34,525 nucleotides of DNA, from NCBI GenBank assembly GCA_009731375.1, contig BJOX01000109.1, positions 807,277 through 841,801 of the forward strand, written 5' to 3'. Made by a program: the position numbers and the translations under genes. The notes under the pieces are model-generated. The model did no database searches. It was not told where the DNA came from and saw only the letters and a program-made list of their open reading frames with translations. This document shows, piece by piece, positions 10,905-24,057 of the stretch (positions are counted from its first letter, which is position 1; every line of letters begins with the position of its first letter). Source of the stretch: Paulinella micropora. Lineage: Eukaryota; Cercozoa; Imbricatea; Euglyphida.

Positions 10905-11762
10905 NNNNNNNNNNNNNNNNNNNNNNNNNNNNNNNNNNNNNNNNNNNNNNNNNNNNNNNNNNNNNNNNNNNNNNNNNNNNNNNNNNNNNNNNNNNNNNNN
11001 NNNNNNNNNNNNNNNNNNNNNNNNNNNNNNNNNNNNNNNNNNNNNNNNNNNNNNNNNNNNNNNNNNNNNNNNNNNNNNNNNNNNNNNNNNNNNNNNNNNN
11101 NNNNNNNNNNNNNNNNNNNNNNNNNNNNNNNNNNNNNNNNNNNNNNNNNNNNNNNNNNNNNNNNNNNNNNNNNNNNNNNNNNNNNNNNNNNNNNNNNNNN
11201 NNNNNNNNNNNNNNNNNNNNNNNNNNNNNNNNNNNNNNNNNNNNNNNNNNNNNNNNNNNNNNNNNNNNNNNNNNNNNNNNNNNNNNNNNNNNNNNNNNNN
11301 NNNNNNNNNNNNNNNNNNNNNNNNNNNNNNNNNNNNNNNNNNNNNNNNNNNNNNNNNNNNNNNNNNNNNNNNNNNNNNNNNNNNNNNNNNNNNNNNNNNN
11401 NNNNNNNNNNNNNNNNNNNNNNNNNNNNNNNNNNNNNNNNNNNNNNNNNNNNNNNNNNNNNNNNNNNNNNNNNNNNNNNNNNNNNNNNNNNNNNNNNNNN
11501 NNNNNNNNNNNNNNNNNNNNNNNNNNNNNNNNNNNNNNNNNNNNNNNNNNNNNNNNNNNNNNNNNNNNNNNNNNNNNNNNNNNNNNNNNNNNNNNNNNNN
11601 NNNNNNNNNNNNNNNNNNNNNNNNNNNNNNNNNNNNNNNNNNNNNNNNNNNNNNNNNNNNNNNNNNNNNNNNNNNNNNNNNNNNNNNNNNNNNNNNNNNN
11701 NNNNNNNNNNNNNNNNNNNNNNNNNNNNNNNNNNNNNNNNNNNNNNNNNNNNNNNNNNNNNN
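10905..11762. other. Assembly gap (858 N)
   Basis: Unsequenced. The left edge lies inside E1. The right edge resumes at ATCTCATC and TATC repeats, the end signature of E2 and E3, so the gap probably contains an E2- or E3-type end. Confidence 0.99.
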
Positions 11763-11767
11763 ATCTC

Positions 11768-11812
<45 letters not shown>

Positions 11813-11846
11813 ACTTATATATCTATCTATCTATCTATCCATCTAG

Positions 11847-11878
<32 letters not shown>

Positions 11879-11896
11879 TCATCTATCCATCTATCC

Positions 11897-11937
<41 letters not shown>

Positions 11938-11958
11938 CCTATCCACCTGCCCACCTAC

Positions 11959-11997
<39 letters not shown>

Positions 11998-12002
11998 ATC
12001 TA

Positions 12003-12066
<64 letters not shown>

Positions 12067-12079
12067 CCTACCTACCTAC

Positions 12080-12146
<67 letters not shown>
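11763..12146. repeat. ATCTCATC terminus and TATC tract
   Basis: Starts with ATCTCATC at 11763-11770, then TATC repeats with CCAT, CTCT and CTAC variants. Confidence 0.94.
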
Positions 12147-12156
12147 NNNNNNNNNN
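12147..12156. other. Assembly gap (10 N)
   Basis: Ten N inside a TATC tract, at the 5' edge of an E3 fragment. Confidence 0.99.
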
Positions 12157-12314
12157 CTAGATTGCCTTTTACATACTCCCATTTCGTCCTCTTCTTTTTC
12201 CAGAACACAGTCTACCCGTGATTCCCATCCCGGACACATGCACAGTACACAAATTATTGTCTGATGTGAAACTGCGTTCCTTTGCAAGGACTACATTCCT
12301 TTGCGACATCTCAT
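12157..12314 (+). mobile_element. Dispersed element E3, 3' part
   Basis: From CTAGATTGCCTTTTACATAC to TTTGCGACATCTCATC, then TATC. It matches the second half of the complete E3 copy at 25416-25748, with a shortened pyrimidine stretch in the middle. Confidence 0.8.
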
Positions 12315-12336
12315 CTATCTATCTATCTCTCTCTCT

Positions 12337-12399
12337 ATTCAGATCTGGTTACCTTTGGCTCGCGTGCTATCGACGTATGAGCTGGCTATCTACTATCTA

Positions 12400-12467
<68 letters not shown>

Positions 12468-12517
12468 TCAGATCTGGTTACCTTTGGCTCGCGTGCTATC
12501 GACGTATGAGCGGGCTT

Positions 12518-12574
<57 letters not shown>

Positions 12575-12693
12575 TTTTTTCCAGAACACAGTCTACCCGT
12601 GATTCCCATCCCGGACACATGCACAGTACACAAATTATTGTTTGATGTGAAACTGCGTTCCTTTGCAAGGACTACATTCCTTTGCGACATCTC

Positions 12694-12749
<56 letters not shown>

Positions 12750-12807
12750 GTGTATCTATCTATCTATCTATCTACCTTCCTACCTACCTACCTACCTACC
12801 TACCTAC

Positions 12808-12871
<64 letters not shown>

Positions 12872-12936
12872 GTATTCAGATCTGGCTCCCTTTGGCTCGC
12901 GTGCTATCGACGTATGAGCGGGACCTGAGTGCACTA

Positions 12937-12988
<52 letters not shown>

Positions 12989-13037
12989 CTCTCTCTCTCT
13001 ATCGACGTATGAGCGGGATCTGAGTGCACTACGGTCT
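12337..13037 (+). repeat. Core array 6: CAGATCTGGYTMCCTTTGG cores
   Basis: A core with ATTCAGATCTGGTTACCTTT, GGCTCGCGTGCTATCGACGT and ATGAGCGGG occurs at about 12337-12386, 12466-12516, 12874-12941 and, only its second half, 13001-13037. The last two share an added CTGAGTGCACTACGGTCT before a CT tract. TATC or CT repeats separate the copies. An E3 fragment (12574-12696) lies between copies 2 and 3. Confidence 0.85.
12574..12696 (+). mobile_element. E3 element, 5'-truncated
   Basis: Begins TTTTTTTCCAGAACACAG and ends GACATCTCATC before TATC repeats. It carries only the last 120 bp of the family, a 5' truncation typical of target-primed reverse transcription. Confidence 0.8.
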
Positions 13038-13500
<463 letters not shown>

Positions 13501-13523
13501 TATCTATCTATTTATTTATCTAC

Positions 13524-13580
<57 letters not shown>

Positions 13581-13581
13581 C

Positions 13582-13627
<46 letters not shown>

Positions 13628-13701
13628 ATCTATCTATCTATCTATCTATCTGTCTATCTATCTATATATCTATCTATCTATCTACCTATCTACCTATCTA
13701 C

Positions 13702-13740
<39 letters not shown>

Positions 13741-14152
13741 CCTACCTACCTACCTACTTACCTACCCACCTACCTGCCTACCTTCCTACCTCTACCTACC
13801 GACCGATGTATCATCTACCTGTTTACCTACCTACCTACCTACCTACATACTTACCTACCTATCAATCTATCACCTTCCTATCTACCTACTGACCTACCTA
13901 CCTATCTATCTACCTATCTACCTACCTACCTACCTACCTACCTTCCTTCCTACCTACCTACCTACCAACCTACCTACCTACCTACCTACCTACCTACCTA
14001 CCTACCTACCTACCTACCTACCTACCTACCTACCTACCTACCTCCTACCTCCTACCTACCTACCTTCCTACCTACCTATCTGTCTATCATCAACCTACCT
14101 TCCTACCTGCCTACCTACCTACCTACCTACCTACCTATCTACCTATCTATCA
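13501..14152. repeat. TATC then CTAC tract
   Basis: TATC to about 13740, then over 400 bp of CTAC repeats with point changes (CTAA, CTTC, CAAC). Long open frames over it are repeat translations. Confidence 0.95.
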
Positions 14153-14197
14153 AGGGAGCTACTGTGTCATCACATCTCTCATCCCCTTACCGCTATG

Positions 14198-14253
<56 letters not shown>

Positions 14254-14255
<2 letters not shown>

Positions 14256-14556
14256 GTTGAGCCCGGAATACAACCCACAGTGCTCTGTCGGTTTATACTA
14301 GATTGTCGAATAGTCTCGAAACTCCATCTGCTTACTGGGTCCTCTGTAATGGAGGTGGGAGCTCGTTCTGCAAGGGGCGCTTTATGGAACGAGCCCTGGC
14401 CCCGCCTGGTACTAGGGAGGTCTTGGTATCGCCTGTATCAGTCCCTTCCGTGCAAACATCACGGCTTAGCTGGGCATCGGGTTAATACTTTACCCACAGA
14501 CTTCCTTGGTTGACGAAATCAGAAGCTCCTTTTTCTGACATTAGTCGATATCTCAT
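14254..14556 (+). mobile_element. E2 element, 5'-truncated
   Basis: Starts abruptly at TTGTTGAGCCCGGAATACA after TATC repeats and ends GATATCTCATC, here followed by CCAT repeats instead of TATC. It is the only E2 copy whose tail microsatellite has drifted to CCAT. Confidence 0.82.
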
Positions 14557-14564
14557 CTATCCAT

Positions 14565-14598
<34 letters not shown>

Positions 14599-14611
14599 GT
14601 CCATCCATCCT
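14557..14611. repeat. CCAT tract
   Basis: Short ATCC/CCGT repeats replacing the usual TATC tail of E2. Confidence 0.9.
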
Positions 14612-14686
14612 ATCTAGGGAGATACTATGTCAACGCATCTCTCCCCCCCTCACTGCGCTCACCCTTGGTTATCTTGATCCGGTACT

Positions 14687-14690
<4 letters not shown>

Positions 14691-14761
<71 letters not shown>

Positions 14762-14799
14762 CTCTATCTATCTCTCTATCTATCTGTCTGTCTGTCTGC

Positions 14800-14866
<67 letters not shown>

Positions 14867-14899
14867 CCTACCTACCTATCTACCTATCTACCTATCTAC

Positions 14900-14966
<67 letters not shown>
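14691..14966. repeat. TATC tract
   Basis: TATC with TGTC and CTAC blocks, running into a large gap. Confidence 0.96.
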
Positions 14967-15310
14967 NNNNNNNNNNNNNNNNNNNNNNNNNNNNNNNNNN
15001 NNNNNNNNNNNNNNNNNNNNNNNNNNNNNNNNNNNNNNNNNNNNNNNNNNNNNNNNNNNNNNNNNNNNNNNNNNNNNNNNNNNNNNNNNNNNNNNNNNNN
15101 NNNNNNNNNNNNNNNNNNNNNNNNNNNNNNNNNNNNNNNNNNNNNNNNNNNNNNNNNNNNNNNNNNNNNNNNNNNNNNNNNNNNNNNNNNNNNNNNNNNN
15201 NNNNNNNNNNNNNNNNNNNNNNNNNNNNNNNNNNNNNNNNNNNNNNNNNNNNNNNNNNNNNNNNNNNNNNNNNNNNNNNNNNNNNNNNNNNNNNNNNNNN
15301 NNNNNNNNNN
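14967..15310. other. Assembly gap (344 N)
   Basis: Unsequenced; left edge TATC, right edge a C homopolymer. Confidence 0.99.
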
Positions 15311-15502
15311 CCCCCCCCCCCCCCCCCCCCCTTTCGCACTGTCGACTGTCAACTATGTCCATTTTGGTGCCGGCTCATTTGCTTTGGGTACGTACAATTG
15401 CAGGGCTGAGGTTCACCGGGGGGAGGGCCCCCCGGGCCCCCCCTGTCCCGTCGACAGGATACGTTCGATTGCCGGAGGCACTGGCAAGTGCTCCTAAAAA
15501 CA
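15311..15502. other. Poly-C run and unique spacer
   Basis: A run of about 21 C (15311-15331) at the gap edge, then 170 bases of unique, partly GC-rich sequence with a strong C/G cluster near 15418-15445 (GGGGGGAGGGCCCCCCGGGC), which is nearly self-complementary. No gene recognised. Confidence 0.7.
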
Positions 15503-15853
15503 AGGAATTTTGGCATTCAGGACACTCCTCTAACGCAAATATTTGCGTGAATTCCAAAAAAAAAAAAAAAAGTATATCATCATCAACATCGGGTCTGGGA
15601 CTAGCCACCCTGCAAATATGAGCTGCCAACTCCTCCTCGTTCCCACAAACCATGATTTATTCCGACAGGCCCCCCCCTTCCCGGAGATTTTTGCACCCCT
15701 GTCGGAATAATGCATGGTTTCTGAGAACCAGGAGGAGTTGGGAGTTCATGTTTGCAGGGCGGCTAGCCTCGGACTCGATGTTGACTGGTATAATCTTCTT
15801 TGGAATTCGCGCGAATATTTGCGTTAGAAGAATGTCCTGAATGCCAAAATTCC
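15503..15853. repeat. Foldback element with about 160-bp arms
   Basis: The left arm (15503-15669) and right arm (15698-15853) are inverted copies. GGAATTTTGGCAT at 15503-15515 matches the reverse of ATGCCAAAATTCC at 15841-15853, and TTATTCCGACAGG at 15657-15669 is the exact complement of CCTGTCGGAATAA at 15698-15710. The central loop is 28 bases, C-rich. Arms differ by scattered substitutions, and the left arm carries an extra A run (15555-15571). Transcripts would form a long hairpin. It could be a foldback transposon or an inverted duplication. Confidence 0.85.
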
Positions 15854-15966
15854 TGAGTACAATGTCCATTTCTCCCCTCTCCAAACCCACCACCCCCCAC
15901 TCACAACACCTTTCAGGGATAATAAAAGTACAATAAACCCTGACTTGAAGCGTCTTGTTCTCACTC

Positions 15967-16052
<86 letters not shown>

Positions 16053-16242
16053 GGATAGAATATCTTAATAGATAATCTGTCCCATATCATCTGACGGGGA
16101 AAAAATAGATAGATAGATAGATAGATAGGTAGATAGGTAGATAGATAGATAGATAGATTATATTGATAGATAGAGTTTTGATTTTGTCTGTATATATGTA
16201 TGTATCTTTAATGTGTAAGTATGTTTGTGTGTATGTATTTAG
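15854..16242. repeat. Short unique stretch and GATA tracts
   Basis: A 115-base unique segment including AATAAAAGTACAATAAA, then GATA repeats at 15968-16052 and 16108-16158 with a 55-base unique island, then mixed sequence to 16242. No gene visible. Confidence 0.85.
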
Positions 16243-17130
<888 letters not shown>

Positions 17131-17162
17131 CGAGAATTATCAATCGGTCCTACCCCTTTCCC

Positions 17163-17232
<70 letters not shown>

Positions 17233-17394
17233 TGATAGATTGATAAATTGATAGATTGATAGATTGATAGATTGATAGATTGATAGATTGATACATTGAC
17301 AGATTGATAGATTGATAGATTGATAGATTGATAGATTGATAGATTGATAGATTGATAGATTGATAGATTGATAGATTGATAGATGGATAGATGG

Positions 17395-17580
17395 ATGAGA
17401 TATCGACTAATGTCAGAAAAAAGGAGCTTCTGATTTCGTCAACTAAGGAAGTCTGGGTAAAGTATTAACCCGATGCCCAGCTAAGCCGTGATGTTTGCAC
17501 GGAAGGGACTGATACAGGCGATACCAAAGCTCCCTAGTACTAGGCGGGGCCAGGGCTCGTTCCATAAGCGCCCCTTGCAA
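17395..17580 (-). mobile_element. E2 element, 5'-truncated
   Basis: Minus-strand copy with the standard GATGAGATATCGAC end next to GGAT/GATA repeats, broken off at GCGCCCCTTGCAA where GGAT repeats resume. The truncation point differs from those at 2922 and 14254. Confidence 0.82.
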
Positions 17581-17608
17581 GATGGATAGATGGATAGATG
17601 GATAGATG

Positions 17609-17689
<81 letters not shown>

Positions 17690-17757
17690 GTAGGTAGGTA
17701 GGTAGGTAGGTAGGTAGGTAGATAGATAGATAGATAGATAGTAGGTAGGTAGGTAGG

Positions 17758-17814
<57 letters not shown>

Positions 17815-17845
17815 GAAAATTATCAATCGATCCTGCCCCTTTCCC

Positions 17846-17924
<79 letters not shown>

Positions 17925-17978
17925 CAAAGATAGATAGATACAAAGATAGATAGATACAAAGATAGATAGATAGATAGA

Positions 17979-18274
17979 CTAGTACCAGGCGGGGCCAGGG
18001 CTCGTTCCATAAGTGCCCCTTGCAGAACGAGCTCCCACCTCCATTGCAGAGGACCCAGTAAGCAGATGGAGTTTCGAGACTGTTCGACAGTCTAGTATAA
18101 ACCGACAGAGCACTGTGGGTTTTATTCCGGGCTCAACAAGCGAGAAAGGGCACCCTGAGGAGTGACACCTCAAGTGGCCTTGGTTCACTCCGTGGAGTAA
18201 GTGATGAGATCAACTGATGAGATATCGACTATGTCAGAAAAAAGGAGCTTCTGATTTCGTCAACCCAGGAAGTC
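17979..18274 (-). mobile_element. E2 element, rearranged in two pieces
   Basis: 17979-18200 carries the middle and far upstream part of E2, with an internal deletion joining GGCACCCTGAGG to AGTGACACCTC. 18215-18274 carries the terminal part (GATGAGATATCGACTATGTC onward), placed on the wrong side of the first piece. So this copy was either broken and reordered, or formed from two insertions. Confidence 0.75.
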
Positions 18275-18334
<60 letters not shown>

Positions 18335-18365
18335 GAAAATTATCAATCGGTCCTACCTTTTTCCC

Positions 18366-18466
<101 letters not shown>

Positions 18467-18483
18467 AAGATAGATAGATAGAC

Positions 18484-18549
<66 letters not shown>

Positions 18550-18583
18550 GTAGGTAGGTAGGTAGGTAGGTAGGTAGGTAGGT

Positions 18584-18608
18584 ATATCGATCGATCGATC
18601 GATCGATC

Positions 18609-18612
<4 letters not shown>
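18584..18612. repeat. (TCGA)n self-complementary block
   Basis: About six ATCG units between GTAG and GATA tracts. It is the only run here of a CpG-containing palindromic tetranucleotide. Confidence 0.9.
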
Positions 18613-18703
<91 letters not shown>

Positions 18704-18735
18704 GAAAATTATCAATCGGTCCTACCCGTTTCCGT

Positions 18736-18816
<81 letters not shown>

Positions 18817-18837
18817 GGATGGATAGATGGATGGATG

Positions 18838-18898
<61 letters not shown>

Positions 18899-18920
18899 AA
18901 ATTATCAGTGGTTCTTACCT

Positions 18921-19007
18921 GCGTTCAATAACGTGTGAGACACCAATCGCTCACATGCACCTTCCCTTCCTTCATATCTCTCTCTCTCTCTCTCTCTCGC
19001 TCTCTCG

Positions 19008-19062
<55 letters not shown>

Positions 19063-19072
19063 CATCTATATA
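18921..19072. repeat. Short unique stretch and CT tract
   Basis: About 55 bases of unique sequence (18921-18975), then CT repeats with GCTC variants to about 19063. Confidence 0.93.
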
Positions 19073-19093
19073 TCTATCTATCTATCTGTCTAC

Positions 19094-19147
<54 letters not shown>

Positions 19148-19363
19148 GCCTATCTATCTAACCGTCCATCCATCCATCCTTGCATGTATATATCCATCCA
19201 TCCATCAATCCATCCTCCATCTATCTATCTATCTATCATTTATCCATCCATCCATCCATCCATCCATATTTCTATCCATCCATCCATCCGTCCCTCCATC
19301 CTCCATCCATATATCTATCTACTATTTATCCATCCATCCATCCATCCATCCATCCATCCATCC

Positions 19364-19428
<65 letters not shown>

Positions 19429-19470
19429 GGGGGAGGCCTGGGCCTGTTGGATGCGCGATGAACTGGTTGA

Positions 19471-19472
<2 letters not shown>
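19073..19472. repeat. TATC and CCAT tracts, short unique end
   Basis: TATC, then about 190 bp of CCAT repeats, then TATC to about 19427, then 45 bases of unique sequence (GGGGGAGGCCTGGGCCTGTT onward). Confidence 0.94.
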
Positions 19473-19548
<76 letters not shown>

Positions 19549-19808
19549 CGTGTGTATACATATATATATATATATAATATAGATATATATATAATATATA
19601 ATATATATATAACACTATTAATACATACATACATACATACATATATACATATATACATACATACATACATACATGCATACATACATACACATACACACAC
19701 ACACACACATACACACACACACACATACACACACATACATACATACACATACACATACATACACATACACATACATACACATACACACACGTGACTACCA
19801 TTCCTGGA

Positions 19809-19848
<40 letters not shown>

Positions 19849-19859
19849 AGACACACACA

Positions 19860-19890
<31 letters not shown>

Positions 19891-19893
19891 CCA

Positions 19894-19925
<32 letters not shown>

Positions 19926-19960
19926 TACGCACACTCACACACACAAACACACACACACGT
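19473..19960. repeat. TA, TG and CA dinucleotide tracts
   Basis: A TA run (19473-19526), a TG run, mixed TA, TACA repeats, then about 270 bp of CA/TACA with a short unique island at 19790-19812. Alternating purine-pyrimidine DNA of this length can adopt Z-form or slip; no gene is visible. Confidence 0.95.
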
Positions 19961-20248
19961 TGCTACTTGTTAAGTATCTTTGGAGGTTAGAGGAAAAAAA
20001 TAAAGTATGTATGATATGCGTGTAGATGTATGTATTTATGTATGTATTGTATGCATATATGTATGTATGTATGTATATATGTATGTATGTATGTATGCAT
20101 GTACGTATGTATGTATGTATGTATGTATGTGTAAGTATGTGTATGTTGTTCTGATGCAACTAAGGACCTTCGAGTGACAAAACAATACAATAGATAGATA
20201 GAAAGATAGATAGATAGATAGATAGAGAGATAGATAGATATGTTTAAT
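19961..20248. repeat. Unique island, TATG tract, GATA tract
   Basis: About 45 unique bases, TATG repeats (20005-20145), 45 unique bases, then GATA repeats to about 20240. Confidence 0.9.
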
Positions 20249-20698
20249 GTTTAATCTATGGGCGTGGCTTAGCTTGAAAAGCCATTGCCTCCTATACTAC
20301 CCCCGACAAGAACTTTCAGCACCGGCCAAGCTGCACACCAACCACTGTCTCGCTGTGGTTGGTGTCTGTGCCCAGTTCAAGCCGAAAGGTAGCCGAGCCC
20401 TTTTGAACTATACGGGACAACACTAGAACACTCCCCAGGAGCGTGTGCCCTAAGGAGATGATGCCACAAACAAGCCGAGGTTTCAGGAGTTCACGCTCGT
20501 TGTGAGTTACCTTCTACAACCCCGACTTCATCAACCCTTTGCATCACGCCCCGACTTCATCAGCCATGGTCAGGAGTTGGTTGCCTGTTTAGCCCTTGCG
20601 CTGCGCGCGATTAACGGCGGACACAAAATCGTCATTGTAGGAGATAGTTAGATCTGAACCCTAGGCTGAGTTGCCAGTGGCAGAGACCGTCTCCAGGG
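20249..20698 (-). mobile_element. E1 element, inverted copy
   Basis: Complete E1 on the minus strand, flanked by GATA repeats on both sides as the plus copies are flanked by TATC. The 10-bp hairpin is intact (CACCAACCAC at 20335-20344 with its partner 9 bases further on). The family's flanking microsatellite therefore turns with the element. Confidence 0.84.
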
Positions 20699-20752
20699 AG
20701 AGATTGATAGATAGATAGATAGATAGATAGACAGACAGCTAGATAGACAGAC

Positions 20753-20827
<75 letters not shown>

Positions 20828-20836
20828 CATATAGAC

Positions 20837-20887
<51 letters not shown>
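20699..20887. repeat. GATA tract
   Basis: GATA with GACA variants, running into a gap. Confidence 0.96.
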
Positions 20888-21024
20888 NNNNNNNNNNNNN
20901 NNNNNNNNNNNNNNNNNNNNNNNNNNNNNNNNNNNNNNNNNNNNNNNNNNNNNNNNNNNNNNNNNNNNNNNNNNNNNNNNNNNNNNNNNNNNNNNNNNNN
21001 NNNNNNNNNNNNNNNNNNNNNNNN
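20888..21024. other. Assembly gap (137 N)
   Basis: Left edge GATA repeats, right edge TAA repeats: the change of repeat class happens inside the gap. Confidence 0.99.
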
Positions 21025-21033
21025 ATGATAATG

Positions 21034-21108
<75 letters not shown>

Positions 21109-21113
21109 TAATA

Positions 21114-21152
<39 letters not shown>

Positions 21153-21183
21153 TGATAATGATAATGATATTAATAATGATAAT

Positions 21184-21250
<67 letters not shown>

Positions 21251-21280
21251 TAACGATAATAATAATAATAATAATAATAA
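21025..21280. repeat. (TAA)n tract
   Basis: ATA/TAA repeats with a few GAT units. Poly-I, poly-Y and poly-L frames here are artefacts. Confidence 0.97.
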
Positions 21281-21452
21281 TGTATCTCCTGCCAATTGCT
21301 GAGCCAAAAGGCCATGTGCATCCAGTCCTCCATTCCATAAGGAAAGTCTCCACACCAATCGGTGGAATAAAGGAAGTGACGGCATAGAACATTACTCTAG
21401 GAGCTTTATACCAATCAGCCCATGGAAAGGGACCGATGGCCTATGTACTCCC

Positions 21453-21453
<1 letters not shown>
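21281..21453 (-). mobile_element. Dispersed element A (TAA-flanked)
   Basis: About 170 bp of unique sequence between TAA repeats on both sides. On the minus strand its last 60 bases (a GGAATGGAGG, CACATGGCC, GGCTCAGC order, then TTA repeats) resemble the end of element C, which favours the minus strand as sense. No protein recognised. Confidence 0.5.
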
Positions 21454-21480
<27 letters not shown>

Positions 21481-21485
<5 letters not shown>

Positions 21486-21893
21486 CTTCCTCTAAGGCAT
21501 ACTGATGCAGCTGATGGCGCGATCCGTTTCCGGACATGAGCCTCCATGCCCTTGCTCGAGGTTCTCCATCCCCACCTAGTCAGTCTCTCGACTGATTATA
21601 GGGGCCACCGATGGAGCTCCTGAGGGCAAGACTACACTAAGCTGAGGTTATTCCGCAGTCCCAACAACCTCTTGCAAAACGTTGCCGAATGTGCAAGTGC
21701 GTACACCAAGCATGGTTGCTAGAACTACCTCAAAACCCCACCCATAACAATTTGGTATCCGCTGGGTCCACGGGCTATCAACCGGCATAGCGGAGTTTAA
21801 GATCTTCGACACCAACGACCCTCCTCCCCAGCATCATCCACCAAATGGTTTTGAGTTGGCATCACAGTTTAACGCTGTAAGGCCATTGGGCTA
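21481..21893 (-). mobile_element. Dispersed element B, copy 1
   Basis: A 410-bp repeat, second copy at 23027-23435, strongly similar along the whole length (for example GATGGAGCTCCTGAGGGCAA and GAATGTGCAAGTGCGTACAC). Flanked by TAA repeats. Orientation is uncertain; the minus strand is favoured by analogy with C, with TTA repeats as the tail. No intact reading frame. Confidence 0.75.
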
Positions 21894-21918
21894 AATAATA
21901 ATAATAATAATGATGATG

Positions 21919-21975
<57 letters not shown>
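21894..21975. repeat. (TAA)n tract
   Basis: TAA repeats with three GAT units, between elements B and C. Confidence 0.97.
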
Positions 21976-22431
21976 GTGTATAGTGTATTGATCTGTCATG
22001 GCTGAGTCCATGGACCATGCGCCTCCATCCCTCGACCCAACAGTCACACAGTGAATGTTGGGGAGGGAAGAGTAACTCTAACCATCCCTGAATAGCTACC
22101 CGCCCGGCGTGTCGGATACCTTGCAGGGAATCAACTGCAAATGATTGATGTTCCCTATGAGAGTTCCACAAGACTGGGTATAAGTCGAATGGAGGTACCC
22201 AAGGAAGGTAGCAGACATTTCATGCGGTCTGCCAGCGCATGAGGACGTTTGCGGTAAGTGTCTGGGACGCCTCGAAACCCGTCACCAACCCTAGATCTCG
22301 GAATGTCTATACCCTTTGACCCCACGTGGTGTATGTCTTATAAAAATAACACAACAGCATAGCCTCGGAACCAGTGGGAAGAGGCCCAACCACCTCCTCT
22401 TCCCGTGGGGTGCCATACTGTGCACCCCTCC

Positions 22432-22432
<1 letters not shown>
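21976..22432 (-). mobile_element. Dispersed element C (TAA-flanked)
   Basis: About 455 bp of unique sequence between TAA tracts. On the minus strand a frame reads GWLELLFPPQHSLCDCWVEG and continues to a histidine-rich end before TTA repeats; it is open for about 100 codons but I cannot assign it. The terminal part resembles element A. Probably a truncated non-LTR retroposon end. Confidence 0.5.
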
Positions 22433-23026
<594 letters not shown>

Positions 23027-23521
23027 ACTATATCTGAGGCGTACTGATGCAGCTAATGGCATATCCTCAACGGACATAAGCCTCCAATACCCTTGTTCGA
23101 GGTCCTCCACCCCCCCGTGTCAGTCTCTCGCCTGATGATCGGGGCCACCGATGGAGCTCCTGAGGGCAAGACTGCACTAAGCCGAGGTTATTCCGCAGTC
23201 CCAGCAACCTCTTGCAAGACGTCACCGAATGTGCAAGTGCATACACCAAGCGCGGTTGCTAGAGCTGCCTCGAAACCCCACCCATAACAATCTGGTGTCT
23301 GCTGGGTCCTGGGCTATCAACCAGCATATGCGGAGTTTAAGATCTTTTACGCGCGCAACGACCCTCCTCCCCAGCATCTACCACCAAAGGGTTATGAGTT
23401 GGCGTCACAGTTTAACGCCTTGAGGCCATTGGGCTGGAACTCTGTTTAGCAAGTGTGACTAGGTTTTTTCATCGGGATTTCCCTCAAATATGTCACAGTC
23501 AACACTCCAAGGCAGATTTAC
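23027..23521 (-). mobile_element. Dispersed element B, copy 2 with extension
   Basis: Matches copy 1 from CTGAGGCGTACTGATGCAGC to GGCCATTGGGCT at about 23435, then continues 86 more bases (GGAACTCTGTTTAGCAAGTG onward) absent from copy 1 before TAA repeats. If the minus strand is sense, copy 1 is therefore 5'-truncated relative to copy 2. Confidence 0.72.
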
Positions 23522-23537
23522 AATAATAATAATAATA

Positions 23538-23612
<75 letters not shown>
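23522..23612. repeat. TAA then CAA tract
   Basis: About 60 bp of TAA and 32 bp of CAA. Confidence 0.96.
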
Positions 23613-23613
<1 letters not shown>

Positions 23614-23707
23614 AACTTGTTAAGTGTCTGTCAAAAGTTTAGCGGGAAATAAAAATATCTGAATATCTAACTATCTAACTAGCGTATTCTGCTTCTTTTT
23701 TCTGCAG

Positions 23708-23808
23708 TGGCGCATGCCAGTACTGATCCAGAACAGACCTATGTTAGAATGCATGCAAGCTCACCCGCTAGTCGGGCCGCAGAGATTCCCTATGGAAGAC
23801 AGAGCTAG
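23708..23808 (+). CDS. Possible exon-like island (weak)
   Basis: CTTCTTTTTTCTGCAG at 23692-23707 is a textbook splice acceptor, and the frame after it is open: WRMPVLIQNRPMLECMQAHP and on. A GT follows AG at 23808, but as CTAGGTCT it is a poor donor. A second frame (AHASTDPEQTYVRMHASSPA) is also open. I do not recognise either peptide. Confidence 0.2.
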
Positions 23809-23817
23809 GTCTCCAAT

Positions 23818-23850
23818 ACCTATCTATCTATCGATCTGTCTGTCTATCTA

Positions 23851-23893
<43 letters not shown>

Positions 23894-23925
23894 CCCTCCC
23901 TCTCATCCTCCCCTTATCTCTCATC
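23818..23925. repeat. TATC/TGTC tract
   Basis: Tetranucleotide repeats and a CTCC-rich end before an E3 copy. Confidence 0.93.
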
Positions 23926-24057
23926 CTGCATTCCGTCATAGCCGTCCAGTGTTGCATAGCCCGGGCTAGGTCCCTTCGGGGGTTTAGGCCTTTACGCAAT
24001 GTCATCATTGTAGCTTGCGCAAGCTTACGGTGCTCAAAACACTTGGACTAACGGCTT
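23926..24057 (+). mobile_element. E3 element, 5' part, cut by gap
   Basis: CTGCATTCCGTCATAGCCGT through GGGCTAGGTCCCTTCGGGGG to ACTAACGGCTT, matching the start of the complete copy at 25416. It ends at the gap. Confidence 0.82.

Larger units (their letters stand above)
14153..14690 (+). repeat. Two-copy core around an E2 element
   Basis: A related segment, AGGGAGCTACTGTGTCAT then CACATCTCTC at 14153-14196 and AGGGAGATACTATGTCAA then CGCATCTCTC at 14618-14688, lies either side of an E2 copy. The longer second copy carries CACCCTTGGTTATCTTGATC. Confidence 0.6.

Noticed and set aside
10798-11846. Open frames spanning the N gaps.
   Set aside because: They consist of unknown residues and cannot be evaluated.
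18213-18245. Hammerhead-like CTGATGAGATATC...GAAA in an E2 fragment.
   Set aside because: Only this rearranged copy has CTGATGA; other E2 copies read GATGAG at that place, and the stem would be three base pairs at most.
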